From positions 372,001 to 436,000 of the forward strand of contig CBDCBH010000003.1 in assembly GCA_965214235.1 (NCBI GenBank): a stretch of 64,000 nt of DNA. Direction: 5' to 3'. A model generated the notes under the pieces. The model made no database searches. It saw only the letters and a list, made by a program, of their open reading frames with translations, and was not told where the DNA came from. Position 1 is the first letter of the stretch, and the number at the start of each line of letters is the position of its first letter. A program made the position numbers and the translations under genes. Positions 47,631-57,278 of the stretch are shown here, in pieces. This DNA comes from Ilyomonas sp965214235. GTDB taxonomy: Bacteria; Bacteroidota; Bacteroidia; Chitinophagales; Chitinophagaceae.

Positions 47631-48780
47631 GCACTCCTGTTTATTAAATTTATTGACAATAGCCTTTCCACAAAAACAGAATAGTTTAATCGTTGCTCAA
47701 AATGGTTACGAGCTTGCTGTCCCATTTCAACGTACTTTTCCTTGCAAGTCCAAATATCTGCCCAACGTTTTGCGAAATCTTCCGGGCTTTCCATTTTGCG
47801 AACCATTAACCCATTTTCTCCTTCTTTTATTATTTCCGGAATTCCGCCTGTCTCCCTGCCCAACGCTGGTAAGCCATAAGCGTTAGCTTCGCAATATACG
47901 CATCCATAACATTCAGCCACTGATGGCAACAAAAGGGCATGGCAAGTTTGTAATAGTTTTTGCAACCTATTATATTCTTCCGGTATGTTTTTATTTAAAA
48001 AACCAACCTGTTCTACCAATGCCTCATCTGCTTCATTTATCGTTGCACTACATCCAACAATAATTAGCTTGCATGTTATACCGTTATTAGCTAAAGCTTT
48101 AATAAAGCGCAAAGCGTCAGGTCCACCCTTTACGTTTCCAGTTTATACCCAAAAATAAAAACTGGCAAATCTTTTCGTGTGACCGTTCAGCTATCCAGCC
48201 ATAAACTTCTTCTTTGTAAGGAATCGTTTCAAGGTTTGCCCCCAATGGAATGGTATATATCTTTTCCGGGTTTACCTTATAATCGTGCAGAGCACTTTCA
48301 CTTGCCCAGTTTGCCGAAAAAACAGAAGCAGAAGCCTTATTCAAAGCCTCTTTGATACATATCATTTCCTGCCTCAATACTGCGTCGGGTTAAGTTTGTA
48401 AACTCAGGATAATATTCTACCAGCGACGCAAACGTAGTATCATGTATAATAACTGATGGCTGCGTAAATGTGGTATAAGCTAAAAAATCGCCATGAACGG
48501 AAATAACAAAATCTGGTTGTGTCGCATTTACTTCTTCGTCAAACTGTTTTGCTATCTGTTTCAATACCAAGGGTTCTACTTCTGCAAGAAACCATTTTTT
48601 AAAAAGCCGGTGATAAAAACGTCTGTACCAATCATAATACCAGGGCTGCTTAGGAGCTTTGAGATTGATTGCAATAACTGAATATTTTTTATACTCTAAA
48701 GCTTTTATGATGTAGTGTGGAATACCCGACCATGTTTTTACAGAATGTGGGTCTCCTAAACTTGCTAAAGCAATTCTCAT
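47627..48780 (-). pseudogene. Family 4 glycosyltransferase with two frameshifts (reconstructed)
   Basis: The gene reads MRIALASLGDPHSVKTWSGI from 48780 (another ATG lies at 48789). Near 48350-48356 an extra A breaks MYQEALNKASASVFSANW, and near CCC at 48126-48128 an extra G breaks GINWKRKGGPDALRFIKAL. The joined protein of about 384 residues is a GT-B transferase with IYTIPLGANLETIPYKEEVYG, FLFLGINWKRKGG and the donor region CYGCVYCEANAYGLPALGRETGGIPEII. It overlaps the following gene's start by 4 bp. The motif order is intact once joined, so sequence error is likely. Confidence 0.78.
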
Positions 48781-48824
48781 ATTAGTCATAAAATTTCTAA
48801 ATCAGTTTCCTCATAACCATAGTA

Positions 48825-49929
48825 CTATGAATTCTTCGCAGAAAGAACTTCTTTGACTACTTGTAAGTATTGATAACCAAATTTAATATCCGGCTCTAAA
48901 TAGTTACCTTCAGCCCATTCATTCCAAGATTTTATTATTATAATTTTATTCTCATTTTCATAATCATTAATCTTATCGCAAGCTTTCACTAGAACCTTAC
49001 GGAAAAGTTCGGGAGTTGAGTTTTTTAAAACATATCCATTTAATCCACTCCTTGCGGTATTATCCCAATTTGGAATTACCATAGGATAATACTTTTTGTG
49101 TTTGTATATCGTCGTTTATAAAATATTTCATAGCCTCTTTGTACTCATATATATGAGGAGGTCTCTTTAAAACCTTCTTATAAATTTTACTAGCTCTCGG
49201 CCGGGTAATTCTTTGTCTGTAAAAATCAATTAGAAGGTTATCACTTTTGGTATACTCAATCTTTGTAAAATTTGATAATGTTATTGCATCAAATTTCTTT
49301 TTTTCTATGTTCCAATCTGGACGAACATTTGAACCAACAAGATGTATTCCCGGCAGACCGTTTTTAATTGCTAAATTCTGAAAAATATCTACAAATACTT
49401 CTAAATCCGGAATATCATTAGGTCTGTATACAAGAAAAAAAGGTTTTCCATTTACTTTGATATATCTTTTATCATGAAAGGCCTCAAGAAGTAAGTTAAA
49501 ATGTGCCTCATAATCTTTTTTTCCTGGGTAATATTGTTGTATCAAGGTCTTCTTTGGACTACCATACCATATACCCGTCCAACTCTCATTAGCCCATCCT
49601 AGACAAAAAGGAAAGTCTGGCTTTCCCGAAGTAAGTACTTCATTAAAAACTCGCTCTAAAATTGTTTTTCCATCTCCGAACCAATAGTGCCAGTAACAAA
49701 AGCCGCTTATTCCAAATTCCTTTGCTAAAGCAGCCTGCTCTTCCCTCACCTCGGGAACCCTTAAGTCATAAAAACCTAAGGCACTTGGTAATATAGGTTG
49801 GTAATGTCCCTTAAACAAAGGCTTTGCTTTCGTAACATTTGTCCATTCTGTAAATCCTTTTCCCCACCAATTATTATTTTCAGGGATTGGATAATATTGA
49901 GGTAAATAATAAGCTATTGCTCTAATCAT
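48825..49929 (-). pseudogene. WbsX-like glycosyltransferase (GH99-like domain), one frameshift
   Basis: The reconstructed protein (about 368 residues) opens MIRAIAYYLPQYYPIPENN and has the WbsX-family WGKGFTEWTNVTKAKPLFKG, GISGFCYWHYWFGDGKTILE and FCLGWANESWTGIWYG. It leaves frame at a run of five T on the plus strand (49093-49097, one missing) and resumes PMVIPNWDNTARSG, ending KSWNEWAEGNYLEPD. WbsX-like proteins have a glycoside hydrolase 99-like barrel and are common in polysaccharide loci, often fused to or near glycosyltransferases; their exact reaction is not settled. Confidence 0.82.
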
Positions 49930-49958
49930 CTTCTATAAAAATAACCAATTAAAGAGTA

Positions 49959-50881
49959 TTATTTATGTTGAATGCGCTTATATAGACGTCTCATGCATAA
50001 GTAAAATAAATTATAAAAGACCCTCAATGCTTGTTGAGCGTCCGCTTCATTGCGAAGTCTTAACATTTTCGACACATACCATGCGCAACTAATTAAACTT
50101 ACATTTTGTGAAACCATGATCTGTATCCAATAAGACAGCCATCTTTCATCTATTTTATCGTAATCTTCCTTTGACAAATTATAGTTGTGAGTGGCAAGCG
50201 GTAAATAATTATTATATTTTTGATGTACTTTTAGATTATTTTCAATCCATTGCAGATTATTTTGTCCTTCAGAAAAGTGGTCCACTGATATTCCGAAAAC
50301 AACATAATTTTTTTTTGATTGAGAAACGCGTAAACTTATGTCTAAGTCATAACCATGAAATCCCTTAAGGAGTTCCTGATCGAACTTGTTATTTATCCAA
50401 ATTTTCTTTTGTCATTGATAAGAATAATCCATCAATTGTAATAACTTCTGATACTTGCTCGTTAAATGGGTTTATAATACCAATATTCAGGAGTTAAGTG
50501 AGTTTGAAATTTAAAGTGCTGTGTTAGTCTACATCTTTTAGGTTCCATATTACTGACTGGCTCTTGCCACCAACTTGATAACATTCTATTTTTGAAAACT
50601 GAACCTGCTAAGCCGATAATACCCACTTCAATTAAGTTAGCAAAATGATCAATCAAGATTCTACCCCAGTTTTGGGTTCGAAACAAAATGTCTTCATGTA
50701 CAAAGCAAAGAATATTGTAATTGGCGATTTTACCTCCCTTATTATAGGCTTCGCATAAACCCATAGTACCTGGGTTTGGTACTTTAATAGTCTCGTAAAC
50801 TACTCCGATTGTTTCACCAATATTTTTTTCAATTTCTAAATAACGTTTAATATCAATAGAGCAAATAATTATACTTATCAT
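49959..50881 (-). pseudogene. StrF-like family 2 glycosyltransferase with two frameshifts (reconstructed)
   Basis: The N-terminal part (MISIIICSIDIKRYLEIEKN, with CEAYNKGGKIANYNILCFVHEDILF holding the GT-A core) leaves frame at AAA (50471-50473, one extra) and continues YYNPFNEQVSEVITIDGLFL. It then shifts at a four-base run (50402-50405, one extra) into MTKEIWINNKFDQELLKGFH and on to VDHFSEGQNNLQWIENN. Joined, it is about 307 residues of the Glyco_tranf_2_5 (StrF-like) type, with the FHGYDLDISLRV metal/catalytic region. The two breaks and their homopolymer positions again suggest sequence error. Confidence 0.75.
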
Positions 50882-50990
50882 TATCTAATTAGTATATACT
50901 AACCACGTGTGCGATTAAAAATTTAAAAGTCAACACAAGTGCGTGTGTCAGAAATTTAAGCCTATTATAGGTAATTTTTGATATAAACTG

Positions 50991-51776
50991 CTAATTGCGG
51001 TAGCAAAATATATTTAGTTGTAGATCCATTCCGACATTCAACTTTATTTCTTCAAAGGGAATATTACTGGTAAAAGCTTCCTTTATATGATATCGGAATC
51101 CTGCACCTTGCACTATATCTAACATATCATGCAAATTCTGCTTCCTATCGGGAAAGCTATGATATTCCAAAAATAAATTTTCTACGTTTCGCAGCTCCTC
51201 AGCACAATCTGTAATTACACTGAATTCAGCACCTTCTATATCAATCTTTAAAAAATCAACCTTCCTATTTAGGAAATTTTTCAGTCTTACCGTTTCAATT
51301 TCAATGTAATCACCTACCGTATTTTTTTCTTCGATTCTACCACCAGCTCCCCCTTCTTTTAAAAAAGACAATTTTTTATCATCCTCATTCCATACAGCCT
51401 TATTTATAACCTCTACGTTCGCAAAGCCAAATGAGTGAACATTTTTTTTTAAAAAACTAAAAATGTACGGATCCGCTTCAAAGGCAGTAATAATGGCATT
51501 AGGATATATGGACTTAAAATAAATGACACTCATGCCAAGATTTGCTCCACAATCTACAATATATGGTGCATCCGTTTTCGATTTAAACTTGTAAATATTT
51601 TGTTCAAATAATTCGTATAGGCCTAATTCTAATGAAGCATAATCATGTACATATAAGGTATTAGACATAAAGTTACATTCATAAGGCTCGAATCTATTGG
51701 GATTGGGTTTTATTTTTTGTTTTTTGACTAAATAGTAACCAGTAAGAGAAAATAAATCTTTTATCGTTTTTTTCAT
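50991..51776 (-). CDS. FkbM-family SAM methyltransferase
   Basis: This 261-residue O-methyltransferase of the FkbM family has the SAM motif VDCGANLGMSVIYFKSIYP, the acidic AFEADPYIF that binds the ribose, and FLKIDIEGAEFSVI, the conserved active-site DIEGAE segment. An amphipathic/hydrophobic N-terminus (FSLTGYYLVKKQ) precedes it. FkbM enzymes methylate hydroxyls of polysaccharide or secondary-metabolite sugars. It is followed downstream by the broken StrF-like gene and preceded upstream (22 bp) by a second methyltransferase. Confidence 0.88.
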   Translation of the reverse strand: MKKTIKDLFSLTGYYLVKKQKIKPNPNRFEPYECNFMSNTLYVHDYASLELGLYELFEQNIYKFKSKTDAPYIVDCGANLGMSVIYFKSIYPNAIITAFEADPYIFSFLKKNVHSFGFANVEVINKAVWNEDDKKLSFLKEGGAGGRIEEKNTVGDYIEIETVRLKNFLNRKVDFLKIDIEGAEFSVITDCAEELRNVENLFLEYHSFPDRKQNLHDMLDIVQGAGFRYHIKEAFTSNIPFEEIKLNVGMDLQLNIFCYRN

Positions 51777-51798
51777 TTTATTATAGTTTAGTCAGTAT

Positions 51799-52551
51799 CT
51801 ATTTTCGATTTATAAGACTCTTAATTTTCCTTTTCAAGTAATTCGACTCTTTAGAATTTTTATCCAAATTAGGAGGTGGAAATTTATCAATATCAATAAT
51901 AATCTTACCATTCATTCTCACTTCTGGTGGCTTAATTTCTCTTTTTTCAATAACAAGAACACTGTCATAATAGTGCAATGAATAAGTTGATCTAGTAAAA
52001 TCATTGACTCGTAAATTATCATCATTACTATGCCAAGCATTAATATAATCAATAAAATGTTTACTATATTCTATAAAGCTTTTAGGATTTTTGTATCCCC
52101 CACCGTAACTTGCCCAATAGGAAGTATGTAAATCCTCACACAAATAAATACCATCATCCTTAATGTGATCATATAATTCTTCAAAAGAAACTATTTGTTG
52201 AGACATGGAATGACCTCCGTCATCAATTAAAATATCAACCTTGGGTATTTTACTTTTTACCAATTTCAAGAAGTTTCTATCTTCCTGTGAGCCAATGAAA
52301 ATTTTAGTATTATCCGTCTCAAATTGTTTGCATTCTTCATTTATATCTATTGCATAAATCTCTGCGTTTTGTCCAAAATAGTTACGCCACATATTTAAAG
52401 AACCGCCTTGATAAACGCCAATCTCTAATATTGTAACTGCTTGATTTTTATATCTTTTGAAAAAGTTGTCATAAATTTCGAAATAATGCATCCATTTATG
52501 AATACAATTACTTTCAGAATTTTCTTCGAAGAATTGCAACAAGGAATTCAT
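51799..52551 (-). CDS. CmcI/rhamnosyl-O-methyltransferase-type SAM methyltransferase
   Basis: This 250-residue Rossmann methyltransferase has ILEIGVYQGGSLNMWRNYFG, AIDINEECKQFE and VDILIDDGGHSMSQQIVSFE. The GGHSM segment carries the metal-binding Asp/His that characterise the CmcI/MycE-type cephalosporin-hydroxylase-like family of sugar O-methyltransferases. It probably methylates a sugar of the polysaccharide. It lies 10 bp downstream of the Wzt gene, so a methyl end-cap recognised by Wzt is a reasonable hypothesis, as known for WbdD-type systems in E. coli. Confidence 0.85.
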   Translation of the reverse strand: MNSLLQFFEENSESNCIHKWMHYFEIYDNFFKRYKNQAVTILEIGVYQGGSLNMWRNYFGQNAEIYAIDINEECKQFETDNTKIFIGSQEDRNFLKLVKSKIPKVDILIDDGGHSMSQQIVSFEELYDHIKDDGIYLCEDLHTSYWASYGGGYKNPKSFIEYSKHFIDYINAWHSNDDNLRVNDFTRSTYSLHYYDSVLVIEKREIKPPEVRMNGKIIIDIDKFPPPNLDKNSKESNYLKRKIKSLINRK

Positions 52552-52561
52552 AGTATCTTTT

Positions 52562-53836
52562 TTAATTGTGAATTTCTTTTATTGATTTAAACCAGTTAGG
52601 CCTTATAATCGAATTATAGTTATAATTATTTTCAACAAAAAATTTATTTCCTAAAGAACTGTCTGCTATAATGTTAAACTTTAAATTAATAATATTACTA
52701 TTAATTTTTCTAACATAAGGAATTGAAACATTAAAGTCAATTATATAACTCCCATGAGCTAAAGTATATGATGGTATGGTAAAAATAATTTCATATAAAC
52801 CAGCCTTTATTAATGAATAGTCATTAAAATCGTTATAAAGAGTACTAGCGATAGGATAGCCATATGAAGACTTTATTGTTAGTCCAATAACCAAATCATT
52901 AAAAGCTTCTAAAAGCTTAATTTGTAAAGAAATATTTAAAGTAGAACTATTAGAAAAGCTTTTCTTTCCATCATTTGAAAGTACTTTAGTTTCTGTAATT
53001 TTAATGAACTTATCTCCATCTTCTCCTTTCCAATAGGTAGAATTTTCATTATTTTTTTCGTAATAATTAATAGCGGTATTAACTTCCTTGTCAACAGAAA
53101 GTCTTCCATTTTCAAGAATGACACCACGGTTACACAATGTTCTTATAGAATTCATGTTGTGACTTACAAACAATACAGTTCGTCCTTCACCTTTACTAAC
53201 ATCATTCATCTTACCTAAGCACTTCTTCTGAAACTCCGCGTCACCTACTGCCAGCACTTCATCCACAATAAGTATTTCAGATTCAAGATAAGCCGCTACT
53301 GCAAAGGCCAGTCTCACATACATGCCTGATGAATATCTTTTAACAGGAGTATCAATGTAGCGCTCAACACCTGCAAAGTCTACGATTTCGTCAAACTTTC
53401 TCCTAATCTCCTTTTTTCTCATGCCAAGGATGGCTCCGTTGAGATAAATGTTCTCTTTTCCTGTTAGTTCGGGATGAAAACCTGTGCCTACCTCAAGCAA
53501 ACTGGCTATTCTTCCTTTAACTTTGATAGTCCCTGTTGTTGGGGAGGTTACACGACTTAATAGCTTAAGTAGTGTACTTTTGCCAGCTCCGTTTCTGCCA
53601 ATAATACCTACCGCATCTCCCTGTTCTATTTCAAAATTTATGTCTTTAAGACTCCATACTACATCACTCGTCCCTTTGCTGGTACGGTCATTCGCTTCGC
53701 CTATCTTTAAAAAAGGATCTTCTTTTCCACGTATCTTAGCAAGCCATCGCTCAATATCACGGCTAAGTGTGCCCGTGCCTATTTCACCCAACTGGTATGC
53801 CTTTGATAAGTTTTCTACTTGAATGGCAATAGCCAT
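52562..53836 (-). CDS. wzt: Polysaccharide ABC transporter ATP-binding protein with Wzt C-terminal domain
   Basis: This 424-residue protein has Walker A GRNGAGKST at about 80-88, the signature RYSSGMYVRLAFAV around 167-180, and Walker B ILIVDEVLAVGD. Residues from about 260 to the end form a beta-sandwich matching the Wzt C-terminal carbohydrate-binding domain (for example SLQIKLLEAFNDLVIGLTIKS and LAHGSYIIDFNVSI). In O-antigen systems this domain recognises a terminal modification, such as a methyl group, to allow export. Its partner permease lies upstream, 96 bp away, separated by a degenerate CATCTATCAAC tract. Confidence 0.93.
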   Translation of the reverse strand: MAIAIQVENLSKAYQLGEIGTGTLSRDIERWLAKIRGKEDPFLKIGEANDRTSKGTSDVVWSLKDINFEIEQGDAVGIIGRNGAGKSTLLKLLSRVTSPTTGTIKVKGRIASLLEVGTGFHPELTGKENIYLNGAILGMRKKEIRRKFDEIVDFAGVERYIDTPVKRYSSGMYVRLAFAVAAYLESEILIVDEVLAVGDAEFQKKCLGKMNDVSKGEGRTVLFVSHNMNSIRTLCNRGVILENGRLSVDKEVNTAINYYEKNNENSTYWKGEDGDKFIKITETKVLSNDGKKSFSNSSTLNISLQIKLLEAFNDLVIGLTIKSSYGYPIASTLYNDFNDYSLIKAGLYEIIFTIPSYTLAHGSYIIDFNVSIPYVRKINSNIINLKFNIIADSSLGNKFFVENNYNYNSIIRPNWFKSIKEIHN

Positions 53837-53889
53837 GTATAATTATGAATTAAGAGTTATGAATAAATTCTTCTTATTTATGTATTTTC

Positions 53890-53932
53890 ACCATCTATCA
53901 ACTTTCAACTACCCCTATCATCTATCAACTAC
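53890..53932 (+). repeat. CTATCA/ACTTTCAACTACC low-complexity tract
   Basis: A short degenerate tract (CATCTATCAACTTTCAACTA and similar) between wzm and wzt. It belongs to the same loose family as the CAACCA tracts elsewhere in this window. Confidence 0.4.
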
Positions 53933-54790
53933 TTATACCGTATCCACAAAATCCTTTTCTACTTTATTAAAAACAATGATGCCGATTAATAGAAAAACAA
54001 GAGTAACGGCAGTTGCATAGCCAAACGTTGCCCAGCTAAAGCTGCCCATACCCAGAAAGCCATAACGGAACGTTTCGATCAGCGGCGTCATGGGGTTAGC
54101 AGCAATTACAGTATGATACTGTTTAGGTGCTGATGATAACGGATAGATAACGGTAGTAGCATACATGAGCAGCTGTACACCAAACGTGAGCAGAAAAGCC
54201 AGGTCTCGATATTTAGTTGTCATGGCAGAGATGACCATGCCGGAACCCAATCCTAGGGCAGCCATTAGCAGGACTACCAACGGAAACAGGCTAATTGCCC
54301 AGGTGAAATGGAAAGAGGTTCCCTTTACAGAATAGTACACCAAAAAAAGCAGAAACATAAAAAACTGTACGCCAAACCGTACTAAGTTGCTTACCACGAT
54401 GCTTAACGGCATGATAAGCCGTGGAAAATACACTTTGCCAAAAATGGCAGCGTTGTCTTTAAATACGGTACTTGTTTTCGTAATGCAATCTGCAAAATAG
54501 TTCCATGCGGTAATGCCAGCCATATAAAATAAAGGCTGCGGTAAACCATCAGTTGAAAAACCTCCCATCCTGCCAAATACAAGCGTAAACATAAGGGTTG
54601 TGAGTAAGGGCTGAACAAAAAACCATAGCGGTCCTAAAATGGTTTGCTTGTAAAAAGAAACAAAATCTCTTCGTACCAAAAGCCAAAGCAAATCGCGGTA
54701 ACTCCAAACCTCTTTCAAATGAAGATTCAAAAGCCTGTCTTGTGGCTTAATTTCCAAATCCCAATATTCATCAGTAATTGTTTCACCCAT
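53933..54790 (-). CDS. wzm: Polysaccharide ABC transporter permease (Wzm-like)
   Basis: This inner-membrane permease of 285 residues from the ATG at 54790 (a TTG lies two codons earlier) has six hydrophobic segments. The N-terminal amphipathic region (LHLKEVWSYRDLLWLLVRRD) and QTILGPLWFFVQPLLTTLMFTLVFGR are typical of the ABC-2 polysaccharide exporter family. The C-terminal loop ALNPMTPLIE-type segment reads AANPMTPLIETFRYGF. With Wzt it would export a completed lipid-linked polysaccharide across the inner membrane. It is followed by a 116-bp gap from the Wzc-like gene. Confidence 0.93.
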   Translation of the reverse strand: MGETITDEYWDLEIKPQDRLLNLHLKEVWSYRDLLWLLVRRDFVSFYKQTILGPLWFFVQPLLTTLMFTLVFGRMGGFSTDGLPQPLFYMAGITAWNYFADCITKTSTVFKDNAAIFGKVYFPRLIMPLSIVVSNLVRFGVQFFMFLLFLVYYSVKGTSFHFTWAISLFPLVVLLMAALGLGSGMVISAMTTKYRDLAFLLTFGVQLLMYATTVIYPLSSAPKQYHTVIAANPMTPLIETFRYGFLGMGSFSWATFGYATAVTLVFLLIGIIVFNKVEKDFVDTV

Positions 54791-54911
54791 AACCAAGTAT
54801 TGCTTTTTTATACTTATCTTACCCGCTATTTTATAGTAAGTTTTAAGCGCTTTGTTACTATCTCATCTCTTACAAATCATAATTCCTAATTCATAAATCA
54901 TAAATCAAATT

Positions 54912-57269
54912 CTACCCTATCTGCCACCATTTCTTTTTATCTATCTTGTCTGCATAGCCATACCCATAGCCGTAACTGTACCTGTATCCGTAACCGTATT
55001 TATAAGATGCTCCTTCGCTTACGTCATTCAAAACAATGTACAGGTTGTTCAGCTTACCATTCAAAACCATATCATTCACAACTTCGAGACTGTTTTTAAT
55101 ACTGTAATTCTGTCGGATAATATAAAGTGAAACATCGGCAAATCTTCCTGCAATCTGGGCATCAGTTACAGCACCAATAGGCGCAGTATCAAAAATAATG
55201 TAATCGTACTGTTGCTTTAAATCGTTAATAAGCGTGCCTAACTTATCGGAGAGTAAAAGCTCCGCCGGATTTGGCGGTATAGGACCTGAAGGCAATACAT
55301 ACAAAGAGGAATAGCCTTCAACTGTTTGAATAAAATTGGAAACCGGCTCATTGGAAATAACGTAATTGCTAAATCCCTTCTCGTTACTGATACCCAGCAT
55401 CCTGCTAAGTTTGGGACGCCTTAAATCCAATTCAAGCAACAGAACTTTTTTGCCACTAACAGCATAGATAAAGCCTAAGTTAGCTGCAATAAATGATTTT
55501 CCTTCGCCGCTCACGCAGGAAGTAATCATTATAACCGGTGATTTCTTGTTTGCCAGAGCAAAGTCCATATTCGTTCTGAAAATCCTGAATTGTTCAGCAA
55601 TAATAGATCTTCCTTTGTCCTTAATATTCAAAAGTCCTTGTTCTTCGTTGTGCCCGATTTCTGATAAAATATTAGCAGGTGTGGCATTAGAGACATCTTC
55701 ACGGCTGGTTACTTTATTGTTCAATAAAAACTTCAGTATAATAAACGTAGTAGGCAATACGAGCCCTATCAATATACTAATGGTGATAGCAGTACTCGAA
55801 ACAGGCTGATAAGGATTATAGTTTGCTTTGGGTGCGGAAATGAGAGAAGCATTCGAAGCATTAGATGCTTTGCCGATGGCAATTTCTTCCCTGCGCTGGA
55901 GGAGGAAAAGATACAATGCCTGTTTTACGTCCTGCTCTCTCGAATAATCTAAAAACTGCCTTTGCTGCACCGGTACATTATAGATTTGTCCGCTTATTAA
56001 GTTGTTCTGTGCATCTAATTCTTGCTTACTGATGGTAAGCGCCTGTTGCTGGCTTTTTAAACTGCGGATGATATCGCCCCGTAAACCGGCAATCTGAAGA
56101 TCAACATTGGTAACAATCGGGTTGTCTTCTTTCAGGGATAATAGAAGTTTGTCGCGTTGTAATTGCTCGGCATTATAGCTGCTGATTAATCCGCCAAATG
56201 TGGCATCGCTGTTTAACAAAGCAGGCACTGGCCGGCTGTTTTTCTTGTCGCTTTCCACATAATTCAGCATAGTTTGAATAACCTGTAACTGAACTTCTAA
56301 ATCACTTAACCTTTGATAATAACCCGTTTTGCTTGTTATCAGTTGTTGAGCTTGCCCTTCAATATTTGCAATTTTGTTTTCCTGCTTAAATCGCTGGATA
56401 GTTGTTTCTATAGTACCTAAATCACTGCCTACAATGGCAAGCCTGCTATTGATAAACTGAATCGTACTATCAGAAGACAAATTCTTTTGCTCTAAATTCC
56501 GGTTGATATAAGCCTGTGCTACTCCTCCCAGAACGTCAACACCTTTTTCAGGCAGGTTGGTATTGTAGACTAAACTAATGATAGTACTTTTGAGGGAAAG
56601 CAAGTCTGTGCTTAAATTTCCGGCAATAGAAGCAGCTATGGCATCAGGATTCTGAACAACAAACAGATAGCTTGACTTTGTATCGAAGCCGCCCCCTTTG
56701 TTTTTAAAGTAGAAGCTTGCTTTATTGTAATGAAGCGTATCATTAAAATGCCACTTAAACTGATCCGCACCACTCGTGATAAGAAATTCATTACTGTTCA
56801 CAGCAGGAAATTTCAATTCCAGGCTTAGAGGTGTAATAGTGTCGTTATCAGGATGATAGGCTACTGTAAACGGGCTTCCTTTATACAGTTCCACACTCCT
56901 TACGCTTCCTTTATGGTAATAGCCGGTATAGAGCTTTAAATTATCCACGACTCTTCTGGAAAGGTCTGTTGTTTGCAAAATAGCAATCTCATTAGATATA
57001 TTTGTTTTACCACTAAAGAGAGAGCTATAATCCAAACCATTGCCGTTTAAGGCTTGTGAGCTACTGTTTTTATCGTCCTGAACCAAAACTTGTGCATACA
57101 CCTTATACATAGGAGTGGCATAATGCACCTTAAACCAGGCAAACGAAACACAAATCGCAAGGGAAAGAAGATATAGGTACCAGAAATCAATAGCCCTACT
57201 CAACAGCTTTTTGCCATTGAAAGAGCTGGTTGCCTGCACATTTGCTACTTGTATCTGCTGGTCACTCAT
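54912..57269 (-). CDS. Wzc-like polysaccharide co-polymerase/tyrosine autokinase
   Basis: This 785-residue chain-length regulator and BY-kinase is laid out as N-terminal helix (about 28-47), a large periplasmic Wzz domain with coiled coils (about 60-480), a second helix (about 493-513), and a cytoplasmic kinase. Walker A' is SGEGKSF (about 587-593), Walker A is LLLELDLRRPKLSRML, and Walker B is YDYIIFDTAPIGAVTDAQ. The tail has nine tyrosines in 17 residues (YKYGYGYRYSYGYGYGY), an extreme version of the tyrosine cluster that BY-kinases autophosphorylate. It works with the outer-membrane Wza next to it to set chain length and export. Confidence 0.94.
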   Translation of the reverse strand: MSDQQIQVANVQATSSFNGKKLLSRAIDFWYLYLLSLAICVSFAWFKVHYATPMYKVYAQVLVQDDKNSSSQALNGNGLDYSSLFSGKTNISNEIAILQTTDLSRRVVDNLKLYTGYYHKGSVRSVELYKGSPFTVAYHPDNDTITPLSLELKFPAVNSNEFLITSGADQFKWHFNDTLHYNKASFYFKNKGGGFDTKSSYLFVVQNPDAIAASIAGNLSTDLLSLKSTIISLVYNTNLPEKGVDVLGGVAQAYINRNLEQKNLSSDSTIQFINSRLAIVGSDLGTIETTIQRFKQENKIANIEGQAQQLITSKTGYYQRLSDLEVQLQVIQTMLNYVESDKKNSRPVPALLNSDATFGGLISSYNAEQLQRDKLLLSLKEDNPIVTNVDLQIAGLRGDIIRSLKSQQQALTISKQELDAQNNLISGQIYNVPVQQRQFLDYSREQDVKQALYLFLLQRREEIAIGKASNASNASLISAPKANYNPYQPVSSTAITISILIGLVLPTTFIILKFLLNNKVTSREDVSNATPANILSEIGHNEEQGLLNIKDKGRSIIAEQFRIFRTNMDFALANKKSPVIMITSCVSGEGKSFIAANLGFIYAVSGKKVLLLELDLRRPKLSRMLGISNEKGFSNYVISNEPVSNFIQTVEGYSSLYVLPSGPIPPNPAELLLSDKLGTLINDLKQQYDYIIFDTAPIGAVTDAQIAGRFADVSLYIIRQNYSIKNSLEVVNDMVLNGKLNNLYIVLNDVSEGASYKYGYGYRYSYGYGYGYADKIDKKKWWQIG

Positions 57270-57278
57270 CAGTAATTA

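Noticed and set aside
54948..55010. Microsatellite at the end of the Wzc-like gene
   Set aside because: The repetition follows from the Gly-Tyr codons of the kinase tail; it is reported as a protein feature rather than a separate repeat.
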